From assembly GCF_014287955.1 (NCBI RefSeq), contig NZ_JACOPD010000001.1, positions 478,628 through 542,627 on the forward strand: DNA of 64,000 nucleotides, given 5' to 3'. A program made the position numbers and the translations under genes. A model generated the notes under the pieces. It was given only the letters and a program-made list of their open reading frames with translations. It made no database searches and was not told the DNA's origin. Below are positions 29,132-40,656 of this stretch, piece after piece (the first letter of the stretch is position 1; the number at the start of each line of letters is the position of its first letter). Origin of the DNA: Lachnospira hominis (ex Liu et al. 2021) (lineage in GTDB: Bacteria > Bacillota > Clostridia > Lachnospirales > Lachnospiraceae).

Positions 29132-30274
29132 TTATAAAAGTTTGTTAAGCGTCAGGTCAAGATTAAGCTCTGACTCCATCTTTTTAAGCTTTTCTGCCGC
29201 TTCCCGGTTCTTCTTTCCTGTATAGACAGCCCTTATCAGAAGATTTTTTGGTGTATGTTCCATATCTATAAACTCAAGAATCTGAGTCTGGTATCCGTTT
29301 GCCTCAAGAATGTCAGCTCTTATTGCATCTGTAAATATTGCTGCCATCCTCTCTTTCAAAATTCCATACTTGAATACCGGAGATAAGAGTTCTGATTTAA
29401 TCTGTCCATTTGCTTCATGCTGACAGCATGGAACTGACAATATAACCTTAGCACCCCATTTTACCGCTTTTCCAAGTGCATAGTCTGTTGCTGTATCACA
29501 TGCATGGAGTGTTATAACCATGTCAACATGTTCAACATCTTTAAATGAAGCTATGTCTCCTACGTGAAATTCAAGCTTTTCATATCCATATTTCTTTGCA
29601 AGCCTGTTACATTCTTTTATAACATCTTCTTTTAAATCAAGACCTATTATCCTTATATTCATGCCTTTTAAAACTTTAAGATAATAATATACTGCAAATG
29701 TAAGATATGATTTTCCACATCCGAAATCTATTATTGTCTGTTCTCTTGTACTGTCAAGTTCCGGCAGTATATCCTCGATAAACTCAAGAAATCTGTTAAT
29801 CTGGCGATATTTATCATATCTTTGATTAACAATTTTACCCTCTTTTGTCATTACTCCGAGGTCTACAAGAAAATCCACCTTTTTGCCTTCCTCGAGAATA
29901 TATTTTTTATTTCTGTTATGTGACAATTCTTTCTGGCATCGTACTTCACAGCTCTTTTTGTACTTAATTGTCATATTTGAATTTTTTCCTGATAAAACCT
30001 GTGCATCTGCATCAGTCATCTTAAACTGTGCCTGCTTAAAATTATCAGTCATCATCTTTTCTATATAATTCCTGACATCAGCTTCACTGTAATTGTCATG
30101 GTAAACTTTTGTCCCTTTGTATTCAGATACCTGAAATAACAGGTTGTTTTTTATTATAACAGGACGAATCTTCACTTTTGATACCTCATCCTGCGATTTA
30201 TCTTTTCTTCCGCTTATAGTCAAATCAATTAAATTTTTATTCAGACATTTATCAAATAATTCATGTAAATTCAT
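29132..30274 (-). CDS. SAM-dependent methyltransferase (Methyltransf_32-like, probably RNA)
   Basis: A 380-residue protein. The N-terminal region (about 1-140) is unassigned. A Rossmann methyltransferase core follows, with motif I TIIDFGCGKSYLTFA and motif II RIIGLDLKED. The HVGDIAS strand and VDMVITLHACDTATDYAL are typical of the family containing METTL25-like proteins, which are thought to act on RNA. SVPCCQHE supplies a conserved Cys pair. The start is uncertain: the frame opens at 30304, ATGs lie at 30304, 30292 and 30274, and only the last has a GGAG upstream (12 nt away). The 30274 choice is tentative. Confidence 0.82.
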   Translation of the reverse strand: MNLHELFDKCLNKNLIDLTISGRKDKSQDEVSKVKIRPVIIKNNLLFQVSEYKGTKVYHDNYSEADVRNYIEKMMTDNFKQAQFKMTDADAQVLSGKNSNMTIKYKKSCEVRCQKELSHNRNKKYILEEGKKVDFLVDLGVMTKEGKIVNQRYDKYRQINRFLEFIEDILPELDSTREQTIIDFGCGKSYLTFAVYYYLKVLKGMNIRIIGLDLKEDVIKECNRLAKKYGYEKLEFHVGDIASFKDVEHVDMVITLHACDTATDYALGKAVKWGAKVILSVPCCQHEANGQIKSELLSPVFKYGILKERMAAIFTDAIRADILEANGYQTQILEFIDMEHTPKNLLIRAVYTGKKNREAAEKLKKMESELNLDLTLNKLL

Positions 30275-30397
30275 ATGCGTATTTATCTCCATTTCAATGT
30301 ACATACTCTTTTATATTGTAATCCGTTCAGTAAAAAACCGCAATATAAAACAATTTTTATATCTATATTTTATATCTGTGTTTTTATACTTTTTTAT

Positions 30398-31216
30398 TTA
30401 AAAATCCTGATTATTCATTGGAGTTGAAAAATAGACACAGGTGACATCTTTTATTTCATCATAATTTACCGAAATACACACATTGACTTTCCCTCTTCCG
30501 ACATTAATATACTCATCTATTTCATCATCATAACCATAAATTACATATAAATCATCTGTTCTGTTCTGCGTAACAATTTTTGCTCCCACTTCTCCAAGCA
30601 GTGAATCTGCAAGTGCATTTTTTTCCTGAATATCAAGTTCACCATTTATTTCACCTTTAAGATTGACATTTACAGCAGATGTCATTTCAAGGTCTTTTAA
30701 AATCTGCTTTACAATTTTTTCGTATGTAAATGCTGATTCAATTCCATTTTTTAATGTAATTCCGATATAAATATACTGCTTATCCTCATCATGGGTTATA
30801 AATTTCAGGATAACATCACCATTGACAGATGTCTGGCTCAAAGTCTTAACTGAATTATACTCCTCATCCACCAAATCACTTATCATATAGTGATTTATCC
30901 CGATTTTTTCTGCAATATTCTCTAAAATAAGTTTTTTGGCACTATCAGATATGCTGATATCACCATATTTTCCATATGCACTGACTGATGATGACACATC
31001 TGAATATGTCTGCCTTCCAAATGCACTTATAATTTTTTCTTCACCACTTAAAGCACTTTCTGAATATAATATGTTGATTGCAGTTATAGTCCATAATGCA
31101 AGTGCTATTACTATTGCTATTTTCTGAAAAGGATATTTTATTTTCTTTTTACCACCACCCGTTTCAAGTTCTCCTCTTATACTCATTTTTATATAACAAA
31201 ATATATCTTTTAACAT
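30398..31216 (-). CDS. YwmB-like protein
   Basis: A 272-residue protein with a membrane helix (about 29-50) and an extracytoplasmic alpha/beta domain. Weak sequence resemblance and, mainly, position suggest the YwmB/DUF1779 family. In Bacillus ywmB also follows the atp operon closely. No catalytic motif is seen. GGGAGG lies 5 nt before the ATG and forms the 3' arm of a hairpin that begins just after the atpC stop, so its translation or transcription may depend on that hairpin. Confidence 0.6.
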   Translation of the reverse strand: MLKDIFCYIKMSIRGELETGGGKKKIKYPFQKIAIVIALALWTITAINILYSESALSGEEKIISAFGRQTYSDVSSSVSAYGKYGDISISDSAKKLILENIAEKIGINHYMISDLVDEEYNSVKTLSQTSVNGDVILKFITHDEDKQYIYIGITLKNGIESAFTYEKIVKQILKDLEMTSAVNVNLKGEINGELDIQEKNALADSLLGEVGAKIVTQNRTDDLYVIYGYDDEIDEYINVGRGKVNVCISVNYDEIKDVTCVYFSTPMNNQDF

Positions 31217-31217
31217 A

Positions 31218-31266
31218 AAAACCTCCCTGAAGTGATAATTGGATTATTACCACTCCCGGGAGGTTT
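31218..31266 (-). terminator. atpC-ywmB hairpin overlapping the ywmB ribosome site
   Basis: A 9-bp perfect stem (AAACCTCCC / GGGAGGTTT), extended by an inner GTAATAAT/ATTATCAC pairing, is followed on the minus strand by TTTTTA. It looks like a terminator for the atp operon. Its 3' arm is the ribosome-binding site of the next gene, so the same structure could also hide that site. Confidence 0.65.
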
Positions 31267-31288
31267 ATTCATAAAATTAACTGTATTA

Positions 31289-31687
31289 TTAATCTACAGC
31301 ATTAATTCTGGCAAGTGAACGCTTGAGTGCCATCTCGGCTCTTACAATATTTACATCTGCATCGCTGCTCTTTAATCTTCTCTCAGCACGTACTCTTGCT
31401 TCGTTAGCCCTGTTTACATCAATTTCTTCAGGCCACTCGGCAACTTCTGCAAGCACATTTACCTGTGACTGCAAAATTTCGATTATACCACCATGAACAG
31501 CAGCTTTTTTAATGCCTTCATCAGTGTGTATTGTCATAACGCCCGGAACAATTACAGCTGTGAGCGGAATATGTCCAGCATATATGCCAATATCGCCTTC
31601 ACTTGTAGTCAATTCAAGCATTGTCACATCACCGCGATAAAATTCTCTGTCAGGTGTGTTGACTATTAGCGTAAATCTATCTGCCAT
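31289..31687 (-). CDS. atpC: ATP synthase subunit epsilon
   Basis: A 132-residue central-stalk subunit of F1 that inhibits ATP hydrolysis and links gamma to the c ring. The N-terminal beta-sandwich begins with LIVNTPDREFYRGDV and includes ELTTSEGDIGIYAGHIPLTA. The C-terminal helix pair holds RANEARVRAERRL. It is the last gene of the ten-gene ATP synthase operon, 11 nt after atpD. Confidence 0.97.
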   Translation of the reverse strand: MADRFTLIVNTPDREFYRGDVTMLELTTSEGDIGIYAGHIPLTAVIVPGVMTIHTDEGIKKAAVHGGIIEILQSQVNVLAEVAEWPEEIDVNRANEARVRAERRLKSSDADVNIVRAEMALKRSLARINAVD

Positions 31688-31698
31688 ATATGCTCCTT

Positions 31699-33096
<1,398 letters not shown>

Positions 33097-33116
33097 TTAA
33101 TCTAGCCTCCATATTT

Positions 33117-33974
33117 TTATTCGATAGCATTAGCGCCCGCAATAATTTCAGTAAGCTCCTGCGTAATAGATGCCTGACGGGCTCTGTTGTACTTAAGCGA
33201 CAGAGTTGAAATCATCTCTTCTGCATTGCTTGTTGCACTATCCATTGCCTGCATTCTGGCACCATTTTCACTTGCAACAGACTCAATAAGTGCACCATAA
33301 ACCAGGCTGCATACATACTTGGGAATAATCATATCAAGTGCTTCTTCCTCGCTTGGTTCATATGTCATAAGTGCTTCACTTCCGTCTGTTTCATGTGCGG
33401 CATCATCTGCCTCTACAGGAAGCAGTCTGATTAACTGAGGTTCATGCACAACTGTATTTTTGAATACTGTATATGCAAGATAAATTTCTCCTACCTCACC
33501 ATCTGCAAATGCTGAAAGCACATCATCACAAATTTCTTTCGCATCTTTGTAAATAGGGTCATTAATTGCTTCAGAATAATCAGCTTTTATTTCATATCCT
33601 TTTCTTTCAAGCAATTCACGTCCTTTTTTACCGACAGCATATACAACGGTATTTTCCTTAGTAAAACCTTCATCAATAATCATTCTGGTTATATTGGAAT
33701 TGTAACCGCCGGCAAGACCTCTGTTTGCAGTAACCACAATTACAGCTTTTTTGTCAGATTCTGACTCTTTAAGATACTTATGGTTAATGTGTCCTGACTT
33801 TGCCAGAATACTTTGGACTGTCTCATACATCAAATCGAAATATGGTTTTGTATTCTCTGCCCTTCCTTTAGCTTTTTGCAGCTTAACGGTGGAAACGAGT
33901 TTCATGGCTTTAGTTATCTGACCGGTACTCTGAATCGAGTCTTTACGTCTTTTTATGTCTCTCATTGAGGCCAT
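33117..33974 (-). CDS. atpG: ATP synthase subunit gamma
   Basis: A 285-residue rotor shaft subunit. The N-terminal helix RDIKRRKDSIQSTGQITKAMKLVS and the C-terminal helix MQAMDSATSNAEEMISTL, read in segments, form the conserved coiled coil. The Rossmann-like middle has VVTANRGLAGGYNSN. GGAGG precedes the ATG. It is in the operon between atpA and atpD. Confidence 0.97.
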   Translation of the reverse strand: MASMRDIKRRKDSIQSTGQITKAMKLVSTVKLQKAKGRAENTKPYFDLMYETVQSILAKSGHINHKYLKESESDKKAVIVVTANRGLAGGYNSNITRMIIDEGFTKENTVVYAVGKKGRELLERKGYEIKADYSEAINDPIYKDAKEICDDVLSAFADGEVGEIYLAYTVFKNTVVHEPQLIRLLPVEADDAAHETDGSEALMTYEPSEEEALDMIIPKYVCSLVYGALIESVASENGARMQAMDSATSNAEEMISTLSLKYNRARQASITQELTEIIAGANAIE

Positions 33975-33998
33975 AATCCATTACCTCCATCCACTGTT

Positions 33999-35540
<1,542 letters not shown>

Positions 35541-36089
35541 TTACGATAACTGGATTTTTTTCAAATCTCCTGCAAGCTTATCTAATTTTGTTTTTATGCT
35601 GCTGTCTACAACACGATCATTTATACGAATAATCATTCCTCCAAGCAGCTCCGGCTCAACAGAATAATTCATGCGGAATTCTTTATAATCCGTTGTTGCC
35701 AAAAGGCGTTTTAATACCTTTTCTTTTTGTTCCTCACTAAGTGGAACAGCTGTTTTTACATATGCAGTGCCTATCTTTTTGTATTCAAGCACCTTTGCCA
35801 TAAACATATTAAGAGTTTCAACAATGTCCTTATGTCGGTCTTTAGCAATCATAAGAACAAGAAGACCTGTCATCTCTTTTGAAATAACTCTTCCAAATGT
35901 ATCCTCTATAAAATGTTCTTTATCTTCTTTGCTGACTTTTGGATGATTCAAAAGCTTTGAAATCTCATCATTTTCTGAGCACTCTTTAAGAATGACTTCG
36001 GCTTCATTATAGAACTCATCCACTCGTCCTTCCTGCACAGCAAGCTCAAATATAGCTTCACTGTATTTTGTTGCCGCTAACTTAGCCAT
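35541..36089 (-). CDS. atpH: ATP synthase subunit delta
   Basis: A 182-residue peripheral-stalk subunit. The N-terminal helical bundle holds KYSEAIFELAVQEGRVDEF, and the C-terminus holds the conserved ELLGGMIIRINDRVVDSSI. It overlaps the end of atpF by 13 nt, so translation is probably coupled. Confidence 0.95.
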   Translation of the reverse strand: MAKLAATKYSEAIFELAVQEGRVDEFYNEAEVILKECSENDEISKLLNHPKVSKEDKEHFIEDTFGRVISKEMTGLLVLMIAKDRHKDIVETLNMFMAKVLEYKKIGTAYVKTAVPLSEEQKEKVLKRLLATTDYKEFRMNYSVEPELLGGMIIRINDRVVDSSIKTKLDKLAGDLKKIQLS

Positions 36090-36631
36090 GTCTTATCACC
36101 CATTTCATTCAAAGTCTGTTCAATAAGTGCCTGACTGTCTGCTTCTGATATAGATTCAGCCACAACCTTAGATGCCATAAGTCTTGCAACTGCAATAATC
36201 TGCTGCTTGACTTCATCTGCTGCTTTCTGCTTTTCAAGCTCTGCCTCAGTATTAGCTCTGGCAATTATTCTTGCTGCTTCCTGCTTTGCATCAGCAACAA
36301 TCTTTTCTTCATTATGCTTTGCAACTTTTCTTGCATCGCTTAAAATGCCCTCTGCCTCTTTATTGGCAGCTTTAAGTTTTGCTTCATATTCCTGCTTCAT
36401 GGCAAGGGCTTCTTTCTTATCTGCCTCAGCATTTTCTCTGTCACTTGTAATTTTATCCTGTCTCTTTTTTAACATATTTCTGACCGGATTAAATAATATA
36501 AATGAAAGTAATATAAATAATATAAATACATTTATAGCTGTGATTGAAGCATCAAAAAGAAGCTGGTAATCCAGACCAAACAGTCTGCCATCATCCGCCA
36601 GGGCTATCATTGTACTTCCCAAGGAACTCAA
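36077..36631 (-). CDS. atpF: ATP synthase subunit b (TTG start)
   Basis: A 184-residue peripheral-stalk subunit. One membrane helix (about 24-45, containing ASITAINVFILFILLSF) is followed by a long Ala/Glu/Lys/Gln-rich coiled coil. The frame opens at a TTG at 36655 lying inside the ribosome site. AGGAAGGAGG followed 9 nt later by an in-frame TTG at 36631 is the best start. The first ATG (36610) has a weaker site and would leave a shorter N-terminus. Confidence 0.92.
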   Translation of the reverse strand: MSSLGSTMIALADDGRLFGLDYQLLFDASITAINVFILFILLSFILFNPVRNMLKKRQDKITSDRENAEADKKEALAMKQEYEAKLKAANKEAEGILSDARKVAKHNEEKIVADAKQEAARIIARANTEAELEKQKAADEVKQQIIAVARLMASKVVAESISEADSQALIEQTLNEMGDKTWLS

Positions 36632-36685
36632 AATATATAGCCTCCTTCCTGACAATTTTTAATTTTACGTAATCTCATTGTTATT

Positions 36686-36955
<270 letters not shown>

Positions 36956-36979
36956 TTAAAATTAATTTTACACCGTACG

Positions 36980-37720
36980 TTATTCGTCGGCAATTTTATC
37001 ATTTATATATACCATTGTCAGCATACAGAATACGTATGCCTGAATGCATCCCGAAAACAGGTCAAAGTACGCATGAAGCAATGCCCCACCGCCGATTGTA
37101 TACGGGTTGAGCAAGTCATATATAAGTCCCATAAGAACTGTACCTGACATAATATTTCCGAAAAGACGCAATGAAAGAGACAATGGAACTGCAAACTCAC
37201 CAATAAGGTTAATAGGAAATAAGAACCATATTGGCTGGAACAGTGCCGTAAAATGTCTGATTTTATTTTTCTTTATACCATTAAACTGAATGAGTACAAA
37301 TGTTATAAGACCAAGACACAGCGTAACACCGTAATCCGCCGTAGGCGGTCTCAAGCCAAACAGACCTGAAATATTGGATATAATTATAAAAAGGAACAAT
37401 GTAGACATATAGTTTACAAACTTGTTCGCATTTTTTCCCATAATTCCTTCAACCATGGTCTGAAGCATTTCTACAATCAGCTCTATTATATTCTGGAAAA
37501 ATCCCGGTGTGTCTGATGCTTCTGCCTTATTAATCTTAATTCTTGCAATTATAGCAACAACAAGAATAAATATAGAGACTATAAGCAAAGCAACATGTGT
37601 TGTATTGATACTGAAATCATAGTCAATACCCGGGATTCTGAACTTATAGAGTGACTTAATCATAAAACTGCTGTCACAGGCTATCATTGAGGTCATCGAG
37701 GTCACACCCATGCTCCCCAC
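36980..37720 (-). CDS. atpB: ATP synthase subunit a (GTG start)
   Basis: A 246-residue membrane stator subunit forming the ion channel with the c ring. It has five to six helices, the essential Arg in SLSLRLFGNIMSG, and the C-terminal FSGCIQAYVFCMLTMVYI. GGAGG 8 nt before a GTG at 37720 sets the start; an ATG three codons later has no better site. It overlaps the preceding atpI by 47 nt. Confidence 0.95.
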   Translation of the reverse strand: MGSMGVTSMTSMIACDSSFMIKSLYKFRIPGIDYDFSINTTHVALLIVSIFILVVAIIARIKINKAEASDTPGFFQNIIELIVEMLQTMVEGIMGKNANKFVNYMSTLFLFIIISNISGLFGLRPPTADYGVTLCLGLITFVLIQFNGIKKNKIRHFTALFQPIWFLFPINLIGEFAVPLSLSLRLFGNIMSGTVLMGLIYDLLNPYTIGGGALLHAYFDLFSGCIQAYVFCMLTMVYINDKIADE

Positions 37721-38129
37721 ATTCTTTTCCTCCTTTTCTTAGTATTTTGGACGATATTCTCAAGGCAGCCGGCTGCAGATACGCAGACAGCTTCATAATG
37801 AACATTCCAACAAGTGCCGCAAGCAGATCTCCGATATCACAAAGATACAATATTGCAAATATGGCAATCATAACCGTAAGCCTCAAAAGATAACCTAACA
37901 GATATGACTTTTTAGGATTAGCTTTTCCATATACCACTTTACGCACTTTAAAGCTCATGTTCAACACACAAAAAATGGCATAAATTACCCCTGCCAGAAA
38001 TCCAACTGCAAATTTTGCCGGATTCTCAAATAAAAGGAATATAACAATCTCACCAATAATAAGATATAATAAATCTATTACCAATATTTCAGGCAATGCC
38101 TCATTTAAATCTCTAAGTCTGTTTGTCAT
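37674..38129 (-). CDS. atpI: ATP synthase subunit I-like membrane protein
   Basis: A 151-residue protein with four predicted membrane helices and a basic loop (FKVRKVVYGKANPKK). It sits where AtpI lies in F-type operons. AtpI helps c-ring assembly or ion delivery in other species. The frame opens at a TTG at 38156. The ATG at 38129, which overlaps the end of the upstream gene by 17 nt, is more natural, though its ribosome site is only A-rich. The assignment is by topology and position. Confidence 0.75.
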   Translation of the reverse strand: MTNRLRDLNEALPEILVIDLLYLIIGEIVIFLLFENPAKFAVGFLAGVIYAIFCVLNMSFKVRKVVYGKANPKKSYLLGYLLRLTVMIAIFAILYLCDIGDLLAALVGMFIMKLSAYLQPAALRISSKILRKGGKECGEHGCDLDDLNDSL

Positions 38130-38418
38130 TTTCTTTTTCTTGATTAGCCCTTTCAATTTTCCGCTTAATTTCGTCTTCCTGACGCTTTTTTCGTCTGTTT
38201 TCTTCGCTCTTTACAACATTCATAACAAGTACATAGGCATTTCTTGCACCAGCAGCTATTCCGACAACCAGCAAAGGAAGTGTAAAATATGTTCCAAACT
38301 TTTTATCAAGCCATATTCCCAATGCCATACATAAAAACATCGGTATCATCACACATATGCCAACCTGCGAAATTAAAATAATGTTGCGATACTCAGAATT
38401 CTTATCACTAGAGCCCAT
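38113..38418 (-). CDS. atpZ: AtpZ/AtpI-family protein
   Basis: A 101-residue protein with two membrane helices (about 13-35 and 45-66) flanking ALGIWLDKKFGTYFTLPLL, a pattern typical of AtpZ. The charged tail KRQEDEIKRKIERANQEKE follows. It is the first gene of the operon, with AGAGGA before the ATG. AtpZ and AtpI have been proposed to form a Mg2+/Ca2+ channel or an assembly factor for the ATP synthase; nothing here decides between them. Confidence 0.85.
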   Translation of the reverse strand: MGSSDKNSEYRNIILISQVGICVMIPMFLCMALGIWLDKKFGTYFTLPLLVVGIAAGARNAYVLVMNVVKSEENRRKKRQEDEIKRKIERANQEKENDKQT

Positions 38419-38622
38419 ACGAATATCCTCTCAAATTTCGTTTGCTATTATAATAACATTTAAAATCAAATAAGTCCATTTTTTTTACATCAATAAAACG
38501 ATTGAATTTATAGCTTTATATTGCTATAATTCACTTAAAATAAGTACTTAATACAATTTTCATTTTAATTTAACAGATAATTTATACCAAATTTTATATA
38601 GATATATAGAACGGAGATTACC

Positions 38623-39111
38623 ATGAGCGATTTATACAGACGACGTTTAATCCCAGATGAATGTCTTCATTTAAAAAATGACCACATCATTCATATCAGC
38701 AAAGACATTATTGTCACAAAATGGAATACCATTCATCCAAAAGCAGAATTCTCACATGGAATCTCCATGTACTGTCTTAATGAAGGCTGGAAAATAAGCA
38801 AGTTTTTTACATCTGAAAACAAGCTGAAATATATCTACTGCGATATAATAGACACTGATTATAACAGTCTGAAAGACGAATATATATTTACCGACCTTCT
38901 TGCCGATGTAATTATTGAAAATTCCGGATTTGTAAAGGTTGTGGACCTTGATGAACTCGCTGATGCCTGCAGCAACGAATTAATAAGCACATCCCTTTTG
39001 ACTGCTTCACTTCACCGCCTTAATAATCTTTTATCTATTATATACGATGGCTCATTTAAAGATTATATATATAAACTTGACAGTTATTTTTCAAAAGATA
39101 AAGAAATATAA
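38623..39111 (+). CDS. DUF402-domain protein
   Basis: A 162-residue soluble protein. The central segment YIYCDIIDTDY...YIFTDLLADVII and VKVVDLDELADA is the conserved core of DUF402, a fold that in Staphylococcus and Streptomyces members hydrolyses nucleoside di- and triphosphates. Acidic residues in the core could bind metal. AACGGAG stands before the ATG. It is monocistronic and divergent from the ATP synthase operon. The substrate is unknown. Confidence 0.8.
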   Translation: MSDLYRRRLIPDECLHLKNDHIIHISKDIIVTKWNTIHPKAEFSHGISMYCLNEGWKISKFFTSENKLKYIYCDIIDTDYNSLKDEYIFTDLLADVIIENSGFVKVVDLDELADACSNELISTSLLTASLHRLNNLLSIIYDGSFKDYIYKLDSYFSKDKEI

Positions 39112-39147
39112 GATATTTTTTAATTAAATATCATATTCTCATAGCAA

Positions 39148-39193
39148 CCGGTTTTGCATGTTTATAAAATACTTTTCCGACTTGCAAAACCGG
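39148..39193. terminator. Hairpin between convergent genes
   Basis: A perfect 11-bp inverted repeat (CCGGTTTTGCA / TGCAAAACCGG) lies between the convergent DUF402 and dCMP deaminase genes. Its position fits a terminator, but neither strand has a clear T-run after it. Confidence 0.5.
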
Positions 39194-39216
39194 CATATTA
39201 CTATTGCCATTAACAA

Positions 39217-39702
39217 TTATAATGTAATAGTTATTTCTCTTTCTGTTCTCTGATATTGATAATATCTGACACCTGCTGCATTAAGCATTCTCTTTGATGC
39301 AATAACGGATGCCGTATCAGCATATTTATCACAATCATATACAATTGTTTTTATTCCCGCCTGAATTATAGCCTTCGCACACTCATTGCATGGAAAAAGC
39401 GTTACATACATCTTTGCATTATCAAGACTTCCACCACGATAGTTAAGAATTGCATTCAGTTCACTGTGTGCTGTGTACATATACTTATTATCAAGTGGTG
39501 CACCTTCTCTTGCCCATGGGAATTCATCATCTGAGCATCCTCTTGGCAATCCGTTATATCCCATAGAAAGAATCTTATTGTCATTACTTACTATACATGC
39601 ACCGACCTGGGTATTCGGATCTTTGGAACGAAGTGCCGACATTTTGGCAACACCCATAAAATATTCATCCCACGAAATATAGTCTGTTCTTTTATCGCTC
39701 AT
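39217..39702 (-). CDS. dCMP deaminase (ComEB-like)
   Basis: A 161-residue zinc-dependent deoxycytidylate deaminase, giving dUMP for thymidylate synthesis. Zinc and catalytic motifs are HSELNAI (His and Glu) and PCNECAKAII (two Cys), with the substrate-side KDPNTQVGACIV. The longest frame starts at 39723, but GGAGGATTTTCA leads to the ATG at 39702. It is last of a minus-strand run with rpiB, ywlE and ywlC. Confidence 0.93.
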   Translation of the reverse strand: MSDKRTDYISWDEYFMGVAKMSALRSKDPNTQVGACIVSNDNKILSMGYNGLPRGCSDDEFPWAREGAPLDNKYMYTAHSELNAILNYRGGSLDNAKMYVTLFPCNECAKAIIQAGIKTIVYDCDKYADTASVIASKRMLNAAGVRYYQYQRTEREITITL

Positions 39703-39725
39703 TGAAAATCCTCCAATCTGCAATA

Positions 39726-40154
39726 TTACTGTTCAAGCATATTTATTCTTCTGATATGACGTTCATCATTAGAAAACTTTGAATCAATAAATGTATCTGC
39801 AATTCTGAATGCAAGTTCAGATCCAATTACTCTTGCACCGAGACATAATACATTCGCATTATTATGTTCCTTTGTCATCTGTGCACTAAAACAATCTCCG
39901 CAAAGTGCTGCTCTTATACCTTTAATCTTATTTGCAGCCATGCTCATTCCAATTCCTGTTCCACATATAAGAATACCCTGCTCGCATTCTCCAGAAAGAA
40001 TTTCACCGGCAACTTTCTTGGCATATACCGGATAATCACATGACTCTTTTGAATAACATCCTACATCCTTACACTCAATTTCTCTTTTTTTTAGATGCTC
40101 TATCATCTGCTCTTTAAGTTCAATTCCGCCGTGGTCACTACCAATTGCTATCAT
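39726..40154 (-). CDS. rpiB: Ribose-5-phosphate isomerase B
   Basis: A 142-residue RpiB interconverting ribulose-5-phosphate and ribose-5-phosphate. It starts IAIGSDHGGIELKE. The catalytic Cys is in LICGTGIGMSMAANK, and HNNANVLCLGARVIG is conserved. It is 4 nt downstream of the LMW phosphatase gene, the order seen in Bacillus (ywlE-ywlF). Confidence 0.95.
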   Translation of the reverse strand: MIAIGSDHGGIELKEQMIEHLKKREIECKDVGCYSKESCDYPVYAKKVAGEILSGECEQGILICGTGIGMSMAANKIKGIRAALCGDCFSAQMTKEHNNANVLCLGARVIGSELAFRIADTFIDSKFSNDERHIRRINMLEQ

Positions 40155-40158
40155 TTTG

Positions 40159-40638
40159 TTATTCTCCTTTTTCTTCTTTTTGTTTTATATTATTTATAAT
40201 ATTGTCAGCTGCTATATCAACCAGATGCTGCAGCTGTTCAAAACATACATTATATTCTTCAATACCTTTTCCATATGGGTCCTGTACTTCTTCTTCAGGT
40301 TCACCGCAGAATTCACATAATGTATACACATTAATTGCTCTGTCAAATGAATCATATAGTTTCTGCTTCATTGAGGCATTCATAACCAGAACAAGCGTAT
40401 CTTTTCCAAAATCATTATTGGCAATCTGTATTGCATTATTACTTGGCATAATCATATTATGGCTTGCCGCAACCGCAACCGCTTTGGGATTATATGGTTC
40501 TTCAAAAAGCACAACCATGCCACGCGATTCTACGATAACATCATATTTTGACAGTCTATTCTGCATAATTGTCGCCGCCATAGGACTACGGCATGTATTT
40601 CCCATACAGACAAATATAATTTTATTATATGTGTTCAT
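40159..40638 (-). CDS. ywlE: LMW phosphatase, probable protein-arginine phosphatase (YwlE type)
   Basis: A 159-residue low-molecular-weight phosphatase. The P-loop IIFVCMGNTCRSPMAA holds Cys11 and Arg17, and the acid is in QDPYGKG. The residue after Asn in the loop is Thr (Thr15). In B. subtilis YwlE the equivalent Thr11 confers phospho-arginine specificity, whereas tyrosine phosphatases have Ile. It lies in the conserved ywlC-ywlE-rpiB block. Arginine phosphatases oppose McsB in ClpCP-linked quality control, and a MecA adaptor is encoded at 45 kb. McsB is not in this window. Confidence 0.9.
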   Translation of the reverse strand: MNTYNKIIFVCMGNTCRSPMAATIMQNRLSKYDVIVESRGMVVLFEEPYNPKAVAVAASHNMIMPSNNAIQIANNDFGKDTLVLVMNASMKQKLYDSFDRAINVYTLCEFCGEPEEEVQDPYGKGIEEYNVCFEQLQHLVDIAADNIINNIKQKEEKGE

Positions 40639-40656
40639 AAGCAGTTCCGCCTCCCG

